Of a stretch of 64,000 nucleotides of DNA, positions 45,692 through 55,065 are shown piece by piece; position 1 is the first letter of the stretch, and the number at the start of each line of letters is the position of its first letter. Position numbers and translations under genes: made by a program. The notes under the pieces were generated by a model. The model was not told the origin of the DNA and did no database searches. It worked only from the letters and a program-made list of their open reading frames with translations. Source of the DNA: Leptolyngbya boryana PCC 6306 (GTDB taxonomy: Bacteria; Cyanobacteriota; Cyanobacteriia; Leptolyngbyales; Leptolyngbyaceae); NCBI RefSeq assembly GCF_000353285.1, contig NZ_KB731324.1, forward strand, positions 5,722,577 through 5,786,576, given 5' to 3'.

Positions 45692-45707
45692 AGTGATCTC
45701 TATCACA
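45692..45707. promoter_or_regulatory. CRP-type palindrome upstream of the exopolysaccharide cluster
   Basis: AGTGA-TCTCTA-TCACA matches the CRP consensus TGTGA-N6-TCACA at 9 of 10 positions. It lies about 207 nt before the first glycosyltransferase start, with an AT-rich GATAAAT sequence 20-odd nt downstream. Cyanobacteria possess cAMP-responsive SyCRP1 with the same consensus. A role is inferred from the match only. Confidence 0.55.
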
Positions 45708-45913
45708 GGAAGGATGAATCAAGCTTCATGATAAATTTACAGTTGGCTTCAGCCCGTAATTTTGCCGTGCTAGTTCATTTCGTGACGATCGCGCATTCAT
45801 GCTAAGTAGAGATGTTCGCTCGTCTCCGCTTGGCAGTATTGTTCCACGATCAACACTTTGAACTTCTGAATGCGCTGGCTCCTCAGATTGCTTGTTGTCT
45901 TATCTGGCGTGTA

Positions 45914-47002
45914 ATGAAAGTAGCCCTAGTTCATGACTATCTAACGCAAAAAGGTGGTGCAGAGCGGGTCTTTGAGATGCTGTGCAAGCGCTATCCGGAT
46001 GCAGATATCTTTACATCGCTATATGAGCCGGAAGCGTCGATCGACTTTGGCGATCGCGAAGTTTTCACAACCTATTTGCAAAAAATCCCCCAAGCCTCTC
46101 GCTACTTCAAACTGCTTGCCCCCCTTTATTACTCTGCATTTCGGGCACTCGATTTGCGCGAATATGACTTAATTATCAGCAGCACAACCAGCTTTGCAAA
46201 AGGTGTCAGAAAGCGCCCCGATGCAAAGCACATTTGTTTTTGTCATAACATCACGCGATTTCTCTGGGACACGAAGACCTATCTGCGCGAATACACCGCT
46301 TATCGCCGCTTTATGCCCGTCATTGAACAAATCTTTCGGGCAATGCGCAAGACCGACTTGACCTATGCACAAGAGCCGGATGTTTACATTGCCAACTCTC
46401 GAACTGTGGCACAGCGCATCGAGCAAATCTATCAGAAGCCAGCGCAAGTGATCAATTGCCCGATCGATACACAAAAGTTTGCGTTTTCTAGTCAGAAAGA
46501 AGACTTTTACCTCGCTTCGGCACGATTAGTCAGCTACAAACGCCTAGATGTTGTCGTTGAAGCTTTTAACTGGTTGGGGTGGAATTTATTGATTACGGGA
46601 GATGGACCTGAACGCGATACGCTAGAAGCACGTGCAATGCAGAATGTTCAATTTTTGGGGCATGTCAGTGATGCAGAACGCAGGCGGCTTTTATCTAAAT
46701 CTCGATCGGTGATTGTCATGGCATTGGAAGACTACGGACTCGTTCCCGTCGAAGCCAATGCGAGTGGAACTCCCGTCATTGCTTACGGGGAAGGCGGTGT
46801 GCTCGATACCCAAATCCCTGGGATCACCGGAGTCTTTTTCAATTCACAGACTCCTCACGCGTTGCATCGAGCGCTTTTGCAAGCTCGATCGATGGAATGG
46901 AACTATCAAACGATCCGAGACCATGCTGTGAGTCGGTTCTCAGAAGATGTTTTCTTTCAATCGGTCGATCAACTCATCTTAGACGTCTGTGGCACTGGGT
47001 AA
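45914..47002 (+). CDS. GT4-family glycosyltransferase
   Basis: 362 residues from ATG 45914 (MKVALVHDYLTQKGGAERVF). The GT-B fold signs are the N-terminal KGGAERV loop, the acceptor-domain CHNITRFLWD and the EX7E motif in EDYGLVPVE, where the first Glu contacts the nucleotide-sugar. Related enzymes (WbaZ-like mannosyltransferases) use GDP-mannose. It is the first gene of the exopolysaccharide cluster and precedes the BY-kinase gene by 70 nt. Confidence 0.9.
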   Translation: MKVALVHDYLTQKGGAERVFEMLCKRYPDADIFTSLYEPEASIDFGDREVFTTYLQKIPQASRYFKLLAPLYYSAFRALDLREYDLIISSTTSFAKGVRKRPDAKHICFCHNITRFLWDTKTYLREYTAYRRFMPVIEQIFRAMRKTDLTYAQEPDVYIANSRTVAQRIEQIYQKPAQVINCPIDTQKFAFSSQKEDFYLASARLVSYKRLDVVVEAFNWLGWNLLITGDGPERDTLEARAMQNVQFLGHVSDAERRRLLSKSRSVIVMALEDYGLVPVEANASGTPVIAYGEGGVLDTQIPGITGVFFNSQTPHALHRALLQARSMEWNYQTIRDHAVSRFSEDVFFQSVDQLILDVCGTG

Positions 47003-47072
47003 GTCGGATCTGAGCGGTTTTTCTAGAGTTTGGAGTTTCCTGAGTTTTTGAATTTAATGGAGTACCGTAATC

Positions 47073-49289
47073 GTGGCGCAAAGCAATATCACCCTCTTCA
47101 ATGCTTCTCCGCACGCTCAAGAACCTGATCCGGGGTATGGACAGCTGTTTGGCGTACTGCTCCGGCGAAAACTTTGGTTTCTCGGTGCATTAGCTGGAAC
47201 TTTAGCATTGGCAGCAGGCGTGACTGCCGTCTTACCGCCGACGTACCGCAGCACGATGCAATTGATGGTGGAGTCGAACTATCGCGAGCGGCGATCGCCT
47301 AATGATACTCGTCCTTCTTTTGCAGATCCCAACGTGGAAACCGATGCCGCAACTCAAGTGAACTTGATGCGGAGCGGTCAACTTTTACAGCGCGCAGTCG
47401 ATCAGTTGAAACCTCGGTACAGCGATATTGATGTCGATCGGTTACGAAAACGTCTCAACATTGCCCAAGTTCAGGAACTACGCGGAAATGAGCGTGTGAC
47501 GACAAATTTGGTCGAAGTCACTTACATCGACCACGATCGCATTAAGACGCGCGAAGTTCTCAAAGCTTTAGAGAAGGTTTATCAAGACTACAACCTTGAA
47601 CAGCAGCGCAATCGATTGACCAAGGGGTTGTCTTTTATCGATCGCCAGATTCCAGAGGTTCAAGCCAAAGTCAACCAAGCAGAGTCAAATCTCGAACGAT
47701 TCCGCAGCACCTCGAATTTAGTTGATCCCGAAGTGCAAGCAAAGTCGCTCGTTGATTCGTTGAAAGAACTCCAGCAAAATCAGCAAGAAAATCGAGGTCT
47801 GCTTGCGAGTTCACGGGCGAAATTTATTGCATTACAGCAGCAGTTACAGCGATCGCCCGGACAAGCAACCGTTGCTGCCCGACTGAGTCAATCGAAGCAG
47901 TATCAAGCACTTCTGGCTGAGATTCAGAAGACTGAAGTGGAATTAGCTCAGATGCAAACCAAGTTTACTAGCAATACTCCACAAGTACAGCAACTTGCCG
48001 AACAGCGACAGCGACAAGTGTCTTTGCTGCAACAAGAAGCCCAACGAATTTTAGGTTCAGAAGCAGGCGCAGCATCGAGTGAAAGCCTGTTTGCAACCGG
48101 GCAGTTAGGCGAGAACGATTTGAAGTTTGCCAGTGACTTAACCGATGCCCAGGTTGAATTCTTTGGCGCCCGAGCGCGCGATCAAGAACTGGCGCGAACC
48201 GAGCAGCAGCTTCGAGGACAGCTTCAGCGATTCCCATCCTTGCTTGCTGAATACAATCGCTTGCAGCCGCTTGTGACCTTGAATCGCGACACCTTGGATG
48301 AATTACAAAAAGCGCGCCAGGACTTGAGCTTGGAGATCGCGCGAGGTGGTTTTGATTGGCAAATGGTCGAACAACCGAAGTTGGGCAGGCAAGTCGGTCC
48401 AAGCTGGATGAGAAATCTACTGATTGGCGCGGCGGGGGGCTTGATGCTCGGCTGTGTCGCAGCCTTCTTACGCGAGTCAGCTGATAAGTCGATTCGGACT
48501 TCTGAGGATCTCACCAAAGAAGCTTCGATTCCATTAATTGGCATGGTTCCAGAGCTACCTATGTCTGAACTGATGCCGACGACCCCCAATTTTGCCTTTA
48601 GTCGCAATGCGTTTGAAGAGAATTCTTCAATGCTGCAAGTTCTGCATTGGGCACCGTTTAGAGAATCATTAGATTTAATTTACAAGAATCTGCAATTGAT
48701 GACTGATGGCGATCCGCTCAAGTCTTTGGTGGTTACTTCAGCGTTAGCGGGTGAAGGAAAGTCAACGGTGGCATTGGGTTTAGCGATTAGTGCAGCACGT
48801 CTGCATCAGCGAGTATTGCTGATCGATGCAGATTTGCGTCGCCCCGGATTGCATAAACAGTTGCAGTTGCCGAACGATCATGGATTATCCACTTTATTGA
48901 CAAGCGATCGCGCAATCACTCAAGGTGCGATTCAGCCTGCAAGTACTTATAGTGATTTGCCGATTTCAGTGCTCACGGCGGGATCATCGCCTTCAGATTC
49001 CGTCAAGTTACTGAGTTCTAAGCGGATGCGTGACTTAATGACTCTGTTTGAGCAACATTACGATTTAGTGATCTTAGATGCGCCGCCTGTTCTCGGCATT
49101 GTCGATGCACTCCTTGCCTCTTCTTGTAGTGACGGAGTACTGCTGGTCGGGCGCATGGGGCATGTTCAGAAATCTGAAATTGCACAAGCTGTCGGAATGT
49201 TAAATCGTCTCAATCTTGTAGGGGTCGTCGCAAATTGTGCAGAAAGTGGCAATAGTTACTATTATCGATCGAGCACAGCTTCAGTCTAA
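47073..49289 (+). CDS. Polysaccharide co-polymerase and tyrosine autokinase (Wzc/BY-kinase)
   Basis: 738 residues, GTG start with GGAG 12 nt upstream. A Wzz chain-length domain lies between two transmembrane helices (LWFLGALAGTLALAAGVTAV and NLLIGAAGGLMLGCVAAFL), with a long coiled coil from about 170 to 420. The cytoplasmic C-terminal kinase has Walker A LAGEGKST, Walker A' LLIDADLRRPG and Walker B LVILDAPPVLG. A terminal tyrosine cluster (NSYYYRSS) is the likely autophosphorylation site. Wzc-type proteins control export and chain length of capsule or exopolysaccharide. Terminated by the hairpin at 49307. Confidence 0.95.
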   Translation: MAQSNITLFNASPHAQEPDPGYGQLFGVLLRRKLWFLGALAGTLALAAGVTAVLPPTYRSTMQLMVESNYRERRSPNDTRPSFADPNVETDAATQVNLMRSGQLLQRAVDQLKPRYSDIDVDRLRKRLNIAQVQELRGNERVTTNLVEVTYIDHDRIKTREVLKALEKVYQDYNLEQQRNRLTKGLSFIDRQIPEVQAKVNQAESNLERFRSTSNLVDPEVQAKSLVDSLKELQQNQQENRGLLASSRAKFIALQQQLQRSPGQATVAARLSQSKQYQALLAEIQKTEVELAQMQTKFTSNTPQVQQLAEQRQRQVSLLQQEAQRILGSEAGAASSESLFATGQLGENDLKFASDLTDAQVEFFGARARDQELARTEQQLRGQLQRFPSLLAEYNRLQPLVTLNRDTLDELQKARQDLSLEIARGGFDWQMVEQPKLGRQVGPSWMRNLLIGAAGGLMLGCVAAFLRESADKSIRTSEDLTKEASIPLIGMVPELPMSELMPTTPNFAFSRNAFEENSSMLQVLHWAPFRESLDLIYKNLQLMTDGDPLKSLVVTSALAGEGKSTVALGLAISAARLHQRVLLIDADLRRPGLHKQLQLPNDHGLSTLLTSDRAITQGAIQPASTYSDLPISVLTAGSSPSDSVKLLSSKRMRDLMTLFEQHYDLVILDAPPVLGIVDALLASSCSDGVLLVGRMGHVQKSEIAQAVGMLNRLNLVGVVANCAESGNSYYYRSSTASV

Positions 49290-49306
49290 TGAGACGTAAA
49301 AAACTA

Positions 49307-49348
49307 AGAACATTGAGTATTTTTTGAAGTGCTCAATGTTCTTTTTTT
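49307..49348 (+). terminator. Rho-independent terminator of the BY-kinase gene
   Basis: AGAACATTGAG (49307-49317) pairs with CTCAATGTTCT (49332-49342) and is followed by an all-T run (49343-49347). Confidence 0.93.
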
Positions 49349-49816
49349 AATCTTGATTTTGTGACAGTCCAATTGGAATATGCCTTTGGTCATAGCCCGA
49401 AATCATTTAATTTGTTCTGAATAAATGGCATTCAGAACAATCAATAAATACAGAGATAAAAATGTAATTAATGCATCAATTCATCTCTGAGAAGCCAATC
49501 GGAAAAAGCATTTTAGTCAATTCAGGTATAGAAAATCACTAATAAGCTGATAGAGCAAATTCAAAAGTTGCTGAGAGAAATCTGCATAAATAAGATGAAT
49601 TTAGACTGGTAATTTTTAGGAATCAGAAAACATAATGAATCATCCCTAAAGTAGATAAAACTCTCCCAAAACCTACTAAGATATAATGTGATTAATTATC
49701 TGAGTAGTAGAGGAAATGGCAGAGAAATTCTGAACGTTTCTGAGGGATTAATCGAATTGATACTAGATTGGCTTTCAAAGATTTGATCTGCATATCGCGA
49801 GTTTACCGGATGGCTC
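49349..49816. other. AT-rich gene-free region before the HepC-like gene
   Basis: About 470 nt with unusually low GC for this window and no credible frame. It contains a perfect 11-bp hairpin TTGTTCTGAAT (49412-49422) / ATTCAGAACAA (49430-49440) with a 7-nt loop, and TATAAT at 49682-49687, a possible -10 box about 130 nt before the HepC-like start; no matching -35 was seen. It splits the exopolysaccharide locus into two likely transcription units. Confidence 0.6.
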
Positions 49817-50779
49817 ATGACAACTTTTGATCCGCTATTTTTGCAAGAAACGCAAAGCTCTACTTGGGAAAAGTCAGAGCTAGAAACCCTGCGGTGTTCT
49901 CTGTACTGGCGGCAACAGCAACTTTTAGTCTTGCAGCCTCCTGTATCAAAAGCTGGACAGAGCAGCGATCGCACTCAGCGCGCTTCCTCAATTCGCCCAC
50001 TTCGTGATCCAAACTGGCTTTCAGAATGCCTCAAGCGATCAACCGTACAACTTGTGCGAGCTGATCTCGACCTGGGAGAGCCTGCTCTTAAATCTTGGGC
50101 AGAAGCCTGTGAATCTTCTGGCAAAGCCCTGTATTTGCGACTTCCGAGTGCTGCGTATCTTCCCCACAAACACAGAGGCTGGCGTTGGGGTTGTAAGCGC
50201 GTTGCAGATTGGATATTAGCAGGAGTGGGTCTGATAGTGCTCAGTCCGATCTTGCTTGTCATTGCACTCGCGATCGCGCTAACCTCTCCCGGCTCGATTT
50301 TCTTTAGCCAGTGGCGAGTCGGAAAGCGAGGCAAGTTATTTCGAGTGCTGAAATTCCGTACCATGACGATGAATGCAGATCAGCAGCACCATCGAGTCAT
50401 GGCAGATCAATCGATTCACTGTCTGCACAAGCGAGAAGACGATCCGAGAATTACCGTGATCGGGAAATGGCTGAGACGCTATAGCCTTGATGAGTTACCT
50501 CAGTTGATCAATGTACTCCGGGGTGAGATGAGTTTAGTTGGACCAAGACCTTGGGCGCTTTATGATGCAGTGCGGCTCAGTGCTGATATGCAATTGCGTT
50601 TGAATGCTCTCCCTGGAATGACTGGAGCTTGGCAAGTGAGTGGGCGATCGACTCAATTAGATCTAGAAACCGTGAGCCAACAGGACTTAGACTATCTGCA
50701 CAATTGGTCATTTCGCGGTGATATTCAAATCTTATTGCGGACACTTCCGAAGGTATTGTCTGGATTCGGAGCTTTTTAG
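49817..50779 (+). CDS. hepC: Sugar transferase initiating exopolysaccharide synthesis (HepC-like)
   Basis: 320 residues. An N-terminal variable part (1-125) precedes a membrane helix (VADWILAGVGLIVLSPILLVI) and the bacterial sugar-transferase catalytic region: RVGKRGKLFRVLKFRTM, DDPRITVIGKWLRRYSLDEL PQ-type block, MSLVGPRPWA and LPGMTGAWQVSGRS. Such enzymes load the first sugar phosphate on undecaprenyl phosphate. The full layout resembles HepC of the Anabaena heterocyst envelope polysaccharide locus and, as there, lies next to a HepA-like exporter. Confidence 0.8.
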   Translation: MTTFDPLFLQETQSSTWEKSELETLRCSLYWRQQQLLVLQPPVSKAGQSSDRTQRASSIRPLRDPNWLSECLKRSTVQLVRADLDLGEPALKSWAEACESSGKALYLRLPSAAYLPHKHRGWRWGCKRVADWILAGVGLIVLSPILLVIALAIALTSPGSIFFSQWRVGKRGKLFRVLKFRTMTMNADQQHHRVMADQSIHCLHKREDDPRITVIGKWLRRYSLDELPQLINVLRGEMSLVGPRPWALYDAVRLSADMQLRLNALPGMTGAWQVSGRSTQLDLETVSQQDLDYLHNWSFRGDIQILLRTLPKVLSGFGAF

Positions 50780-50844
50780 AGGCTGTTTGCACTGTATCGC
50801 AAGTTTTCTGACCCGTGTTAGATCTTTTATGAGGCTTATCCTGA

Positions 50845-52710
50845 ATGCCTTGGGTTCCGCATTATCTCAGACGAGGCGTAAGACAATGGTTTGGGGCGAC
50901 TCGGTTTTGGCAAGAAAATGAGTTTTTTATCCGAGAATTTCGTCACTTTCCCAACATCGCGATCGCTGCTATTTTGTTTGCACTTGGTTCAGCCGCGTTT
51001 GAGGGATTTGGATTTGGGTTTCTCCTCGCATTTTTGCAAAGCCTAGTTAGTCCAACGCTCGAACCGTTTCAAACCGGGATGCATTGGTTCGATGTTTGGA
51101 TTTTGGGCATCGATCGCGATGCGACCGAACGGCTGCTGCGGGTTTCGGGTCTGATTTTATGTTCAGCTTGGATTCGGGCTGGATTTAATTATCTGACTCA
51201 GATTTACACTGAACTGACGCAGCAAACTTTAGTCGATCGCTTACGCACGCAAATTTTCGAGCAGCTACAGTCGTTGAGTCTAAGCTATTTCAATCGTGTT
51301 TCGTCCGGTGATTTGGTCAATACATTAACGAATGAGATTGGCAGACTCAATTTTGCATTTACGCTCATCGCTTTTATTATCACAAAAGGATTAACTTTAA
51401 CCGTCTACGCCGTGTTGCTTTTTACGATCTCATGGCAGTTGACGCTGACATCACTCGTCTTATTCACACTCGTCGCCGTCTGTTTGTCGAATGTGAATGA
51501 GCGTGTCCGCAACAGTAGTGTTGATGTTTCGCGCGCGAATGCCCAATTTACTGCAACGGCACTGGAATTTATCACAGGTATTCGCACCGTACAAGCGTTT
51601 GCGACCCAAGAGTATGAGCGTGATCGCTTCTATGAAGCTAGCTCCAACATTGTTAAAGCGGGCATGAAAGCGATTCGCCAATTTGCGATTGTGCGTCCCC
51701 TCGCTGAAGGATTAGCAACGACCGTTTTGATCAGCATGATTGTTTTAGCAATCACGATTTTTGTGAAGCAGGGGAGTTTACAAACTGCCTCTTTACTGAC
51801 TTTTTTGTTTATCTTGTTTCGGCTCGTTCCAGCCATATATGAGATGAATACGAGCCGAGTGCAACTATTGTCAGCGACGGGCGCGATTCGGAATGTGCGG
51901 GAACTGTTAGCGCGAGAAGATAAACCGTATTTGCAAGAGGGAGATCGCATTTTTACAGGGTTGCATCAGTCGATCGAGTTCTTCACGGTTGATTTCGGAT
52001 ATGACGCAAATCATATCGTCCTTCGAGATGTCTCCCTCTCGATTCCGAAGGGAAAAGTGACGGCGATCGTGGGCGGATCGGGAGCCGGAAAAACAACGCT
52101 CGTCGATTTGATTCCCAGGTTTTACGATCCGAGTGCTGGCTATGTCTTGTTTGATGGCAAAGATGCGCGATCGTTTACTGTGAAATCGTTGCGGCAGAAG
52201 ATTGCGATCGTCAGTCAAGATACCTTTATTTTCAATACGACCGTTCGGGAGAACATTGCTTATGGGTTAACCAACATGACTGACGAACAGATTTGGCAGG
52301 CTGCGGTGCAGGCGAATGCACTGGCATTTATCTTAGAAATGCCGGAGAAATTTGAGACGATTTTGGGCGATCGCGGCGTGCGATTATCTGGAGGACAGCG
52401 GCAAAGATTAGCGATCGCGCGGGCATTGCTCCGTGATCCAGAAATTTTGATCTTAGATGAAGCAACCAGTGCATTAGATTCTGAATCAGAGCGATTGATT
52501 CAACAGTCTCTAGAGCAATTGTCGAAAGGCAGAACCGTAATTACGATCGCGCATCGGTTATCGACGATTATGCGCGCGGATCAAGTAGTGGTGATGGAGC
52601 AGGGGCGGTTAGTCGAGCAAGGTCGATATCAAGAGTTGCTAGAGCGACAAGGGCGGCTTTGGCACTATCACCAAATTCAGCATGAAATGCGATCGAGTGA
52701 AAAGGCGTAG
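50845..52710 (+). CDS. hepA: HepA-like ABC exporter (fused membrane and ATPase domains)
   Basis: 621 residues: six transmembrane helices (about 30-350), then an ATPase with Walker A GGSGAGKTT, Q-loop SQDTF, signature LSGGQRQR, Walker B ILILDEATSALD and switch His in IAHRLS. The N-terminus, length and gene order after a HepC-like transferase fit HepA, required in Anabaena for deposition of the heterocyst envelope polysaccharide. Homologs in vegetative or non-heterocystous strains export other surface polysaccharides, so heterocysts are not proven. Confidence 0.85.
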   Translation: MPWVPHYLRRGVRQWFGATRFWQENEFFIREFRHFPNIAIAAILFALGSAAFEGFGFGFLLAFLQSLVSPTLEPFQTGMHWFDVWILGIDRDATERLLRVSGLILCSAWIRAGFNYLTQIYTELTQQTLVDRLRTQIFEQLQSLSLSYFNRVSSGDLVNTLTNEIGRLNFAFTLIAFIITKGLTLTVYAVLLFTISWQLTLTSLVLFTLVAVCLSNVNERVRNSSVDVSRANAQFTATALEFITGIRTVQAFATQEYERDRFYEASSNIVKAGMKAIRQFAIVRPLAEGLATTVLISMIVLAITIFVKQGSLQTASLLTFLFILFRLVPAIYEMNTSRVQLLSATGAIRNVRELLAREDKPYLQEGDRIFTGLHQSIEFFTVDFGYDANHIVLRDVSLSIPKGKVTAIVGGSGAGKTTLVDLIPRFYDPSAGYVLFDGKDARSFTVKSLRQKIAIVSQDTFIFNTTVRENIAYGLTNMTDEQIWQAAVQANALAFILEMPEKFETILGDRGVRLSGGQRQRLAIARALLRDPEILILDEATSALDSESERLIQQSLEQLSKGRTVITIAHRLSTIMRADQVVVMEQGRLVEQGRYQELLERQGRLWHYHQIQHEMRSSEKA

Positions 52711-52746
52711 GGAGTGGAGAGAAAACATCATTAGGTTGCAAAACGG

Positions 52747-53910
52747 ATGCATTTGATTGTTCTTGAAAATCACACAACGACTCAACGCGGCGGGCAGGAA
52801 TTAAATCTACTCGAAATCTGTCGAGGGCTATTCCAACGCGGGCATCGGATTACTTTGCTTTATCTCAAACCGGGTGATCTACTTCCGCAGTATGCTTCAT
52901 TTTGCGATCGCACCATTCCCATCTCTGCTTATGGTTTCGATTGGCGAAGCTTGAAGAGTATTCTGAAATTTCTTCCTAGCCTGATCCAACTTTGGCAAAT
53001 TCCGAAGGCTAAAAATTCATTGATTTTTTGCAATGACTATCATTTTTCGTTATTTGCTTATGCTCTTTCTTCTTTTCGGCACATTCCTTATGTGTGCTAT
53101 TTACAACTACCGCCGCTGAATCTCAATCATCAGCGAAAATTTGGATTGCGAGACGTCGATCGTTTTATTGCAGTTTCAGAACAAACCAAGCAAGATTGGG
53201 TCAAGTTTGGCATCAAAAGCGATCTAATTCATGTGGTCTACAATGGTGTCGATCTGAATCGATTTCAACCTGCTGAAAATTATATTTCTATCCAACAAAA
53301 ACTAGGTATCACCGACAACACTAAAATCATCTCTTATATCGGTAGAATTGACCGTGAAAAAGGGCTAGAAACTCTGATCAAAGCAACAGCAGCTTTAATC
53401 AAGAAAGGAAAAAGAATTCAGACATTGATTGCAGGAAAACCTGTAACCCACTACAGTTTTTCCAAAGGGCACGAGTGTGAGGATGAAGGGATGAATTACC
53501 TCAGATCCCTGATCGAGTTAGCCGAAACATTCGGAATCCGCGATCGCGTGAAATTCCTGGGACATCTCACCGATCCTGTATCGCTTTATCAAGCCAGCGA
53601 TGTGAATGTTTTACCGAGCATTTGGAACGAACCCTGTAGCTTAGGATTGTTTGAATCCTTAGCCTGTGGCGTTCCAAAAGTTGCCAGTCGAATTGGCGGA
53701 AATCCAGAAATTCTCACTCATGAATTTGCAGACTTATTATTTGAGCCAGGGAACGAGCAAGATTTAGCAGAAAAGCTCGATCGCATTTTAGATTGGCGAA
53801 CCGAAGATCCGTCTTTAGGGAGTAGATGTCGGCAACATATCTCACAGTATTTTACGCATGAAAACATGGTGAACGGTATCGAAAAAAGCCTATTCGATCT
53901 AACAAGCTGA
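52747..53910 (+). CDS. GT4-family glycosyltransferase
   Basis: 387 residues, MHLIVLENHTTTQRGGQELN start with a GG loop, then a Rossmann C-terminal half: SYIGRIDREKGLETLI and EX7E in EPCSLGLFE. It begins 37 nt after the HepA-like gene and is followed after 12 nt by another GT4 gene. The donor and acceptor sugars are unknown. Confidence 0.9.
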   Translation: MHLIVLENHTTTQRGGQELNLLEICRGLFQRGHRITLLYLKPGDLLPQYASFCDRTIPISAYGFDWRSLKSILKFLPSLIQLWQIPKAKNSLIFCNDYHFSLFAYALSSFRHIPYVCYLQLPPLNLNHQRKFGLRDVDRFIAVSEQTKQDWVKFGIKSDLIHVVYNGVDLNRFQPAENYISIQQKLGITDNTKIISYIGRIDREKGLETLIKATAALIKKGKRIQTLIAGKPVTHYSFSKGHECEDEGMNYLRSLIELAETFGIRDRVKFLGHLTDPVSLYQASDVNVLPSIWNEPCSLGLFESLACGVPKVASRIGGNPEILTHEFADLLFEPGNEQDLAEKLDRILDWRTEDPSLGSRCRQHISQYFTHENMVNGIEKSLFDLTS

Positions 53911-53922
53911 TCTAACAAACCC

Positions 53923-55062
53923 ATGAGAACATTATTCACATTTCACTATCCCGCTGATCCAAACGCGGGAGGCCCAGGAGTTACTTGGCGATTGGGGCGA
54001 GAATATGAAAAATTAGGGCATGAAGTCGAGTTTTACTCGCTCGACGATTTACCCAAAAAATTACCACCTTTAGCGCGATTTATTTTATTTCCAGAATTCA
54101 CTGCTGCAAAAATTCTCCACTCTCATCGCCATGCTGCGATCGATGTGATTGATGCGTCCACAGCAGATGCTTGGATCTGGGGACTCGGTTTACAAAAACT
54201 GCAAAAACAGCGCCCCCTTTTAGTGGCACGCTGCCACGGGTTAGAACACATAGAACACTTAGAATATCTCGAAGAATCGCAGCGAGGACATCTCAAACTT
54301 GAGTGGAAATATCCTTTATATCGAGGCAGTATTCGCCTTTGGGAAGTCGCGACTTCGATGCGACAGTCTGACCTCGTTTTATTGCTCAATCAACGCGATC
54401 GCGATTTCGTCGTCGAACAGTTAGGAGTTCATCCCGATCGGGCGCATATCGTCGCCAATGGCATTCCCGAAACGATGCTCAATCTACCCTTTGAGCCGAC
54501 TCCAGCCGAGCCTGAACCGATCCGAATTGCCCAAGTCAGTAGCTACATCGTGCGGAAAGGCATTCAATACGGAACCCCTGCTCTCAATGCACTTCTCAAA
54601 CGCTATCCCAAAATAGAAGTCAGCTTATTCGGAACAGAATGCTCAGCCGATCAAGTTTATGCCGACTTTGATCCAGAGGTGCGCGATCGCGTCACGGTCA
54701 TTCCCTACTACGAAAACCACAAACTGCCAGAACTGCTCAAAGGACATCACATTAAAGTTCTCCCAACGATTTCCGAAGGCTTTGGTGTTGCGCTTGTCGA
54801 AGCGATGGCATGTGGACTCGCACCCGTCACAACCACGGCTCCAGGTCCATTAGAAATCGTGCGCGATAGAGAAACCGGAATGATTGTACCCTGTCGCGAT
54901 TGTGAAGCCTTTGAGCAAGCGATTGAAACCTTAATTCTCGATCGGGCTTTCCTCGATCGCTTACGACACAACGCTTATCGATCGGCACAGCGATACAGTT
55001 GGCAAAACATTGCTCAGGATAATCTAAACTTCTATGAAATGGCGCAACGCATGAGGGCTTAG
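53923..55062 (+). CDS. GT4-family glycosyltransferase
   Basis: 379 residues, beginning MRTLFTFHYPADPNAGGPG. The C-terminal half contains QVSSYIVRKGIQYGTPAL and the EX7E motif EGFGVALVE. Only 12 nt separate it from the preceding transferase and 3 nt from the following polymerase-like gene, so the three are almost certainly translated from one message. Substrates are unknown. Confidence 0.9.
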   Translation: MRTLFTFHYPADPNAGGPGVTWRLGREYEKLGHEVEFYSLDDLPKKLPPLARFILFPEFTAAKILHSHRHAAIDVIDASTADAWIWGLGLQKLQKQRPLLVARCHGLEHIEHLEYLEESQRGHLKLEWKYPLYRGSIRLWEVATSMRQSDLVLLLNQRDRDFVVEQLGVHPDRAHIVANGIPETMLNLPFEPTPAEPEPIRIAQVSSYIVRKGIQYGTPALNALLKRYPKIEVSLFGTECSADQVYADFDPEVRDRVTVIPYYENHKLPELLKGHHIKVLPTISEGFGVALVEAMACGLAPVTTTAPGPLEIVRDRETGMIVPCRDCEAFEQAIETLILDRAFLDRLRHNAYRSAQRYSWQNIAQDNLNFYEMAQRMRA

Positions 55063-55065
55063 CTA

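Noticed and set aside
45447-45722. Minus-strand 91-codon frame opposite the small acidic protein
   Set aside because: Shadow of the plus-strand frame, no start signal, no known family.
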